Below, piece after piece: positions 62,803 through 64,000 of a DNA stretch of 64,000 nt. The position numbers and the translations under genes were made by a program. Source of the DNA: LZORAL124-50-18 sp051208045. GTDB lineage: Bacteria; Pseudomonadota; Gammaproteobacteria; Pseudomonadales; Oleiphilaceae. Below the pieces are notes generated by a model. The model was not told the origin of the DNA, did no database searches, and saw only the letters and a list, made by a program, of their open reading frames with translations. Numbering within the stretch: position 1 is the first letter of the stretch; every line of letters begins with the position of its first letter. The stretch covers positions 868,001-932,000 of the forward strand of contig JBPJFY010000001.1 in assembly GCA_051208045.1 (NCBI GenBank), in the 5' to 3' direction.

Positions 62803-64000
62803 TCACTGATCTCCTTGATCAGGAATCAGGATTTGAAATTCGGTGCCTTGCGTATTACTTCGGCAACTGATGCTGCCGTGCATCTGCCCTACAAGATTGC
62901 GTGTGATGCTCAATCCCAGTCCAGAGTGCCCTTTCCCTTTGGTTGAAGTGACGGGCTTAAAAATATTGCGCATGATGTCTGAGGGGATGCCCGGTCCATC
63001 ATCTGCGATGATTATTTCGACGAAATCCCGGCCGTTCATGTTCACTGAGCCGGAGGTGCGAATACTGATGTTTCCGCCCGGGGAGAGTGCTTCCGTGGCG
63101 TTTTTCAGCAGATTGGTCAACACCTGTCTGAGTGCATTCCGGTTGGTCAGCTGCTGGTTAAGTTTATCGTCCAGAAAAAGCTTGCAGTTGAGGTCGCGCG
63201 TGTTGAACATGGAGCTTTCATACAGCTGAACTAATCCGCGAATCTCCGCGTTTAAGTCGACCCGGGCGTCCGATGGTGCATCTTGTTCCTGCCAATCTTT
63301 AAACCTTAGCAGGATTTGGCCGGTTCGCTCGATTTCTTCCCGAATGACCTGAATGTCGTTTTGCGCAGTGTGCGTCTGGTCCAGTTTTCCTGACAGTGCT
63401 TCGAGATAATTTCGGATGATGCTGAGGGGGTTGTTGGCCTCATGGATGATTTCACTGGCTTTGGCGTTGAACGTTTCGGTAAGGTTCGTGTCTGCGCGGG
63501 AAGATTCCCGGGATTGTTGCTTGAAGGCCTCAATCTGGCGTCCGGTTTGCGCAGCAAACATTCGTATCAAATCGTTCGAGCCTGATATGTTGTGTGCCGG
63601 TATGGAAGCCCCCATGACCAAGACGCCCTTGAGCTCATCTGCCAGCACAATAGGAACACACACAATGCTGGCAGATCCGGTAATTCGAATCAGCTGCCGG
63701 TCGATAACGGGCAGCGATTTGTCGAACAATTGTTGATCGCTGGAAAACAAAATTCGTCTGTTCAACGCAGAACTGGCGACCAGACTGCGCTCTGCCTGCA
63801 GTGTGATACTGAGCCTCGGCTCCGAAGAATCGCTTTCCGTTTCTTCGTGACGGAGTTGTTCCAGAGAGTTGTTGTTGTCGTTCAGCCAGAACACCAATGC
63901 GTTCTTGAAGCCAAACAAGAGTTCCGCTGACTGGCGGACCGACCGGATCAATGCCGGGGCATCACAGGCTTGCCCCATCAGATTTTGGGAGCTTTGCAGT
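62803..64000 (-). CDS. Sensor histidine kinase with GAF domain, partial (5' end outside)
   Basis: The frame is open to the right edge (reading ...LQSSQNLMGQ), so an N-terminal part is missing. Visible are a GAF domain (SAELLFGFKNALVFWLNDNN to ~FAAQTGRQIEAF), a phospho-accepting helix (SEIIHEANNPLSIIRNYLEA, the His beside EANNPL) and an ATPase with NLLKNATEAL, DDGPGIP and GKGHSGLGLSITRNL. Similar kinases carry an HDOD domain ahead of the GAF, which I expect but cannot see. It lies 104 bases upstream of the REC-PAS-GGDEF-EAL gene on the same strand and probably signals to it. Confidence 0.88.
   Translation of the reverse strand, partial: LQSSQNLMGQACDAPALIRSVRQSAELLFGFKNALVFWLNDNNNSLEQLRHEETESDSSEPRLSITLQAERSLVASSALNRRILFSSDQQLFDKSLPVIDRQLIRITGSASIVCVPIVLADELKGVLVMGASIPAHNISGSNDLIRMFAAQTGRQIEAFKQQSRESSRADTNLTETFNAKASEIIHEANNPLSIIRNYLEALSGKLDQTHTAQNDIQVIREEIERTGQILLRFKDWQEQDAPSDARVDLNAEIRGLVQLYESSMFNTRDLNCKLFLDDKLNQQLTNRNALRQVLTNLLKNATEALSPGGNISIRTSGSVNMNGRDFVEIIIADDGPGIPSDIMRNIFKPVTSTKGKGHSGLGLSITRNLVGQMHGSISCRSNTQGTEFQILIPDQGDQ

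Overview
This is a gammaproteobacterial chromosome segment. The basis is the proA-nadD-rsfS-rlmH-mrdA-rodA-mltB-rlpA-dacA-ybeD-lipB-lipA gene order, a tmRNA whose tag reads ANDENYALAA, and many GGDEF/EAL, HDOD and chemotaxis-type signalling genes. The style resembles marine or hydrocarbon-associated genera near Marinobacter, Hahella or Ketobacter. That placement is an inference; no species can be named from the sequence alone.

Layout. (1) 1-9519: a co-directional cluster with the end of a DUF2126/transglutaminase protein, a fused ATP-grasp/alpha-E protein, a transglutaminase, a second ATP-grasp protein and a separate alpha-E protein. It runs without a gap into a 985-residue membrane NTPase, followed by a MscS-type channel. 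(2) 9575-14118: the MscS channel, a 42-residue membrane protein missed by long-ORF searches, a secreted protein divergent from an AraC regulator, a periplasmic solute-binding protein and a CheY-like protein. (3) 14248-16179: a complete IS256-family element between a beheaded LysR gene and an unrelated 3' gene stub, with no target duplication. (4) 16374-30742: a 14.4 kb genomic island inserted at the 3' end of ssrA (tmRNA), bounded by 14-bp direct repeats. It carries a frameshifted PEP-CTERM-like gene, two small genes, a type I restriction-modification operon (hsdM, hsdS, hsdR) with an HTH-nucleotidyltransferase/helical-protein pair inserted before hsdR, genes of unknown function, a regulatory set (HTH protein, Rha-like, AlpA-like) and a tyrosine integrase. 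(5) 30729-43258: ssrA, folA, an EamA permease, ilvD, an adenylate cyclase-FHA protein divergent from a cNMP-binding-like/HDOD protein, a thioesterase, a LON-domain protein, a DedA-PAP2 fusion, two degenerate GGDEF proteins and proA. (6) 43239-55000: the cell-wall and lipoate block, ending with an ABC1 kinase. (7) 55272-64000: an orphan solute-binding protein, a methyl-accepting chemotaxis protein, a DUF2156 protein, a REC-PAS-GGDEF-EAL protein and the end of a GAF/histidine kinase that runs off the window.

How parts work together. The mrdA-rodA-mltB-rlpA-dacA run builds and trims peptidoglycan during elongation, and lipB-lipA makes lipoyl cofactor. In the island, the restriction system is interleaved with a likely toxin-antitoxin pair. 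That pair's promoter is overlaid by a regularly spaced four-site operator array, the clearest sign in the window of a tightly autoregulated module. The integration event also replaced the ssrA terminator: the old one now lies 14.4 kb away beside the left repeat, and an island-encoded hairpin follows ssrA.

Best candidates for undescribed biology are the NTPase-MscS pair joined to the ATP-grasp/alpha-E cluster, the HTH-MNT module and its operators inside the type I RM operon, three GTACA-N5-TGTAC dyads beside the island's HTH gene, and the adenylate cyclase-FHA / cNMP-like-HDOD divergent pair.
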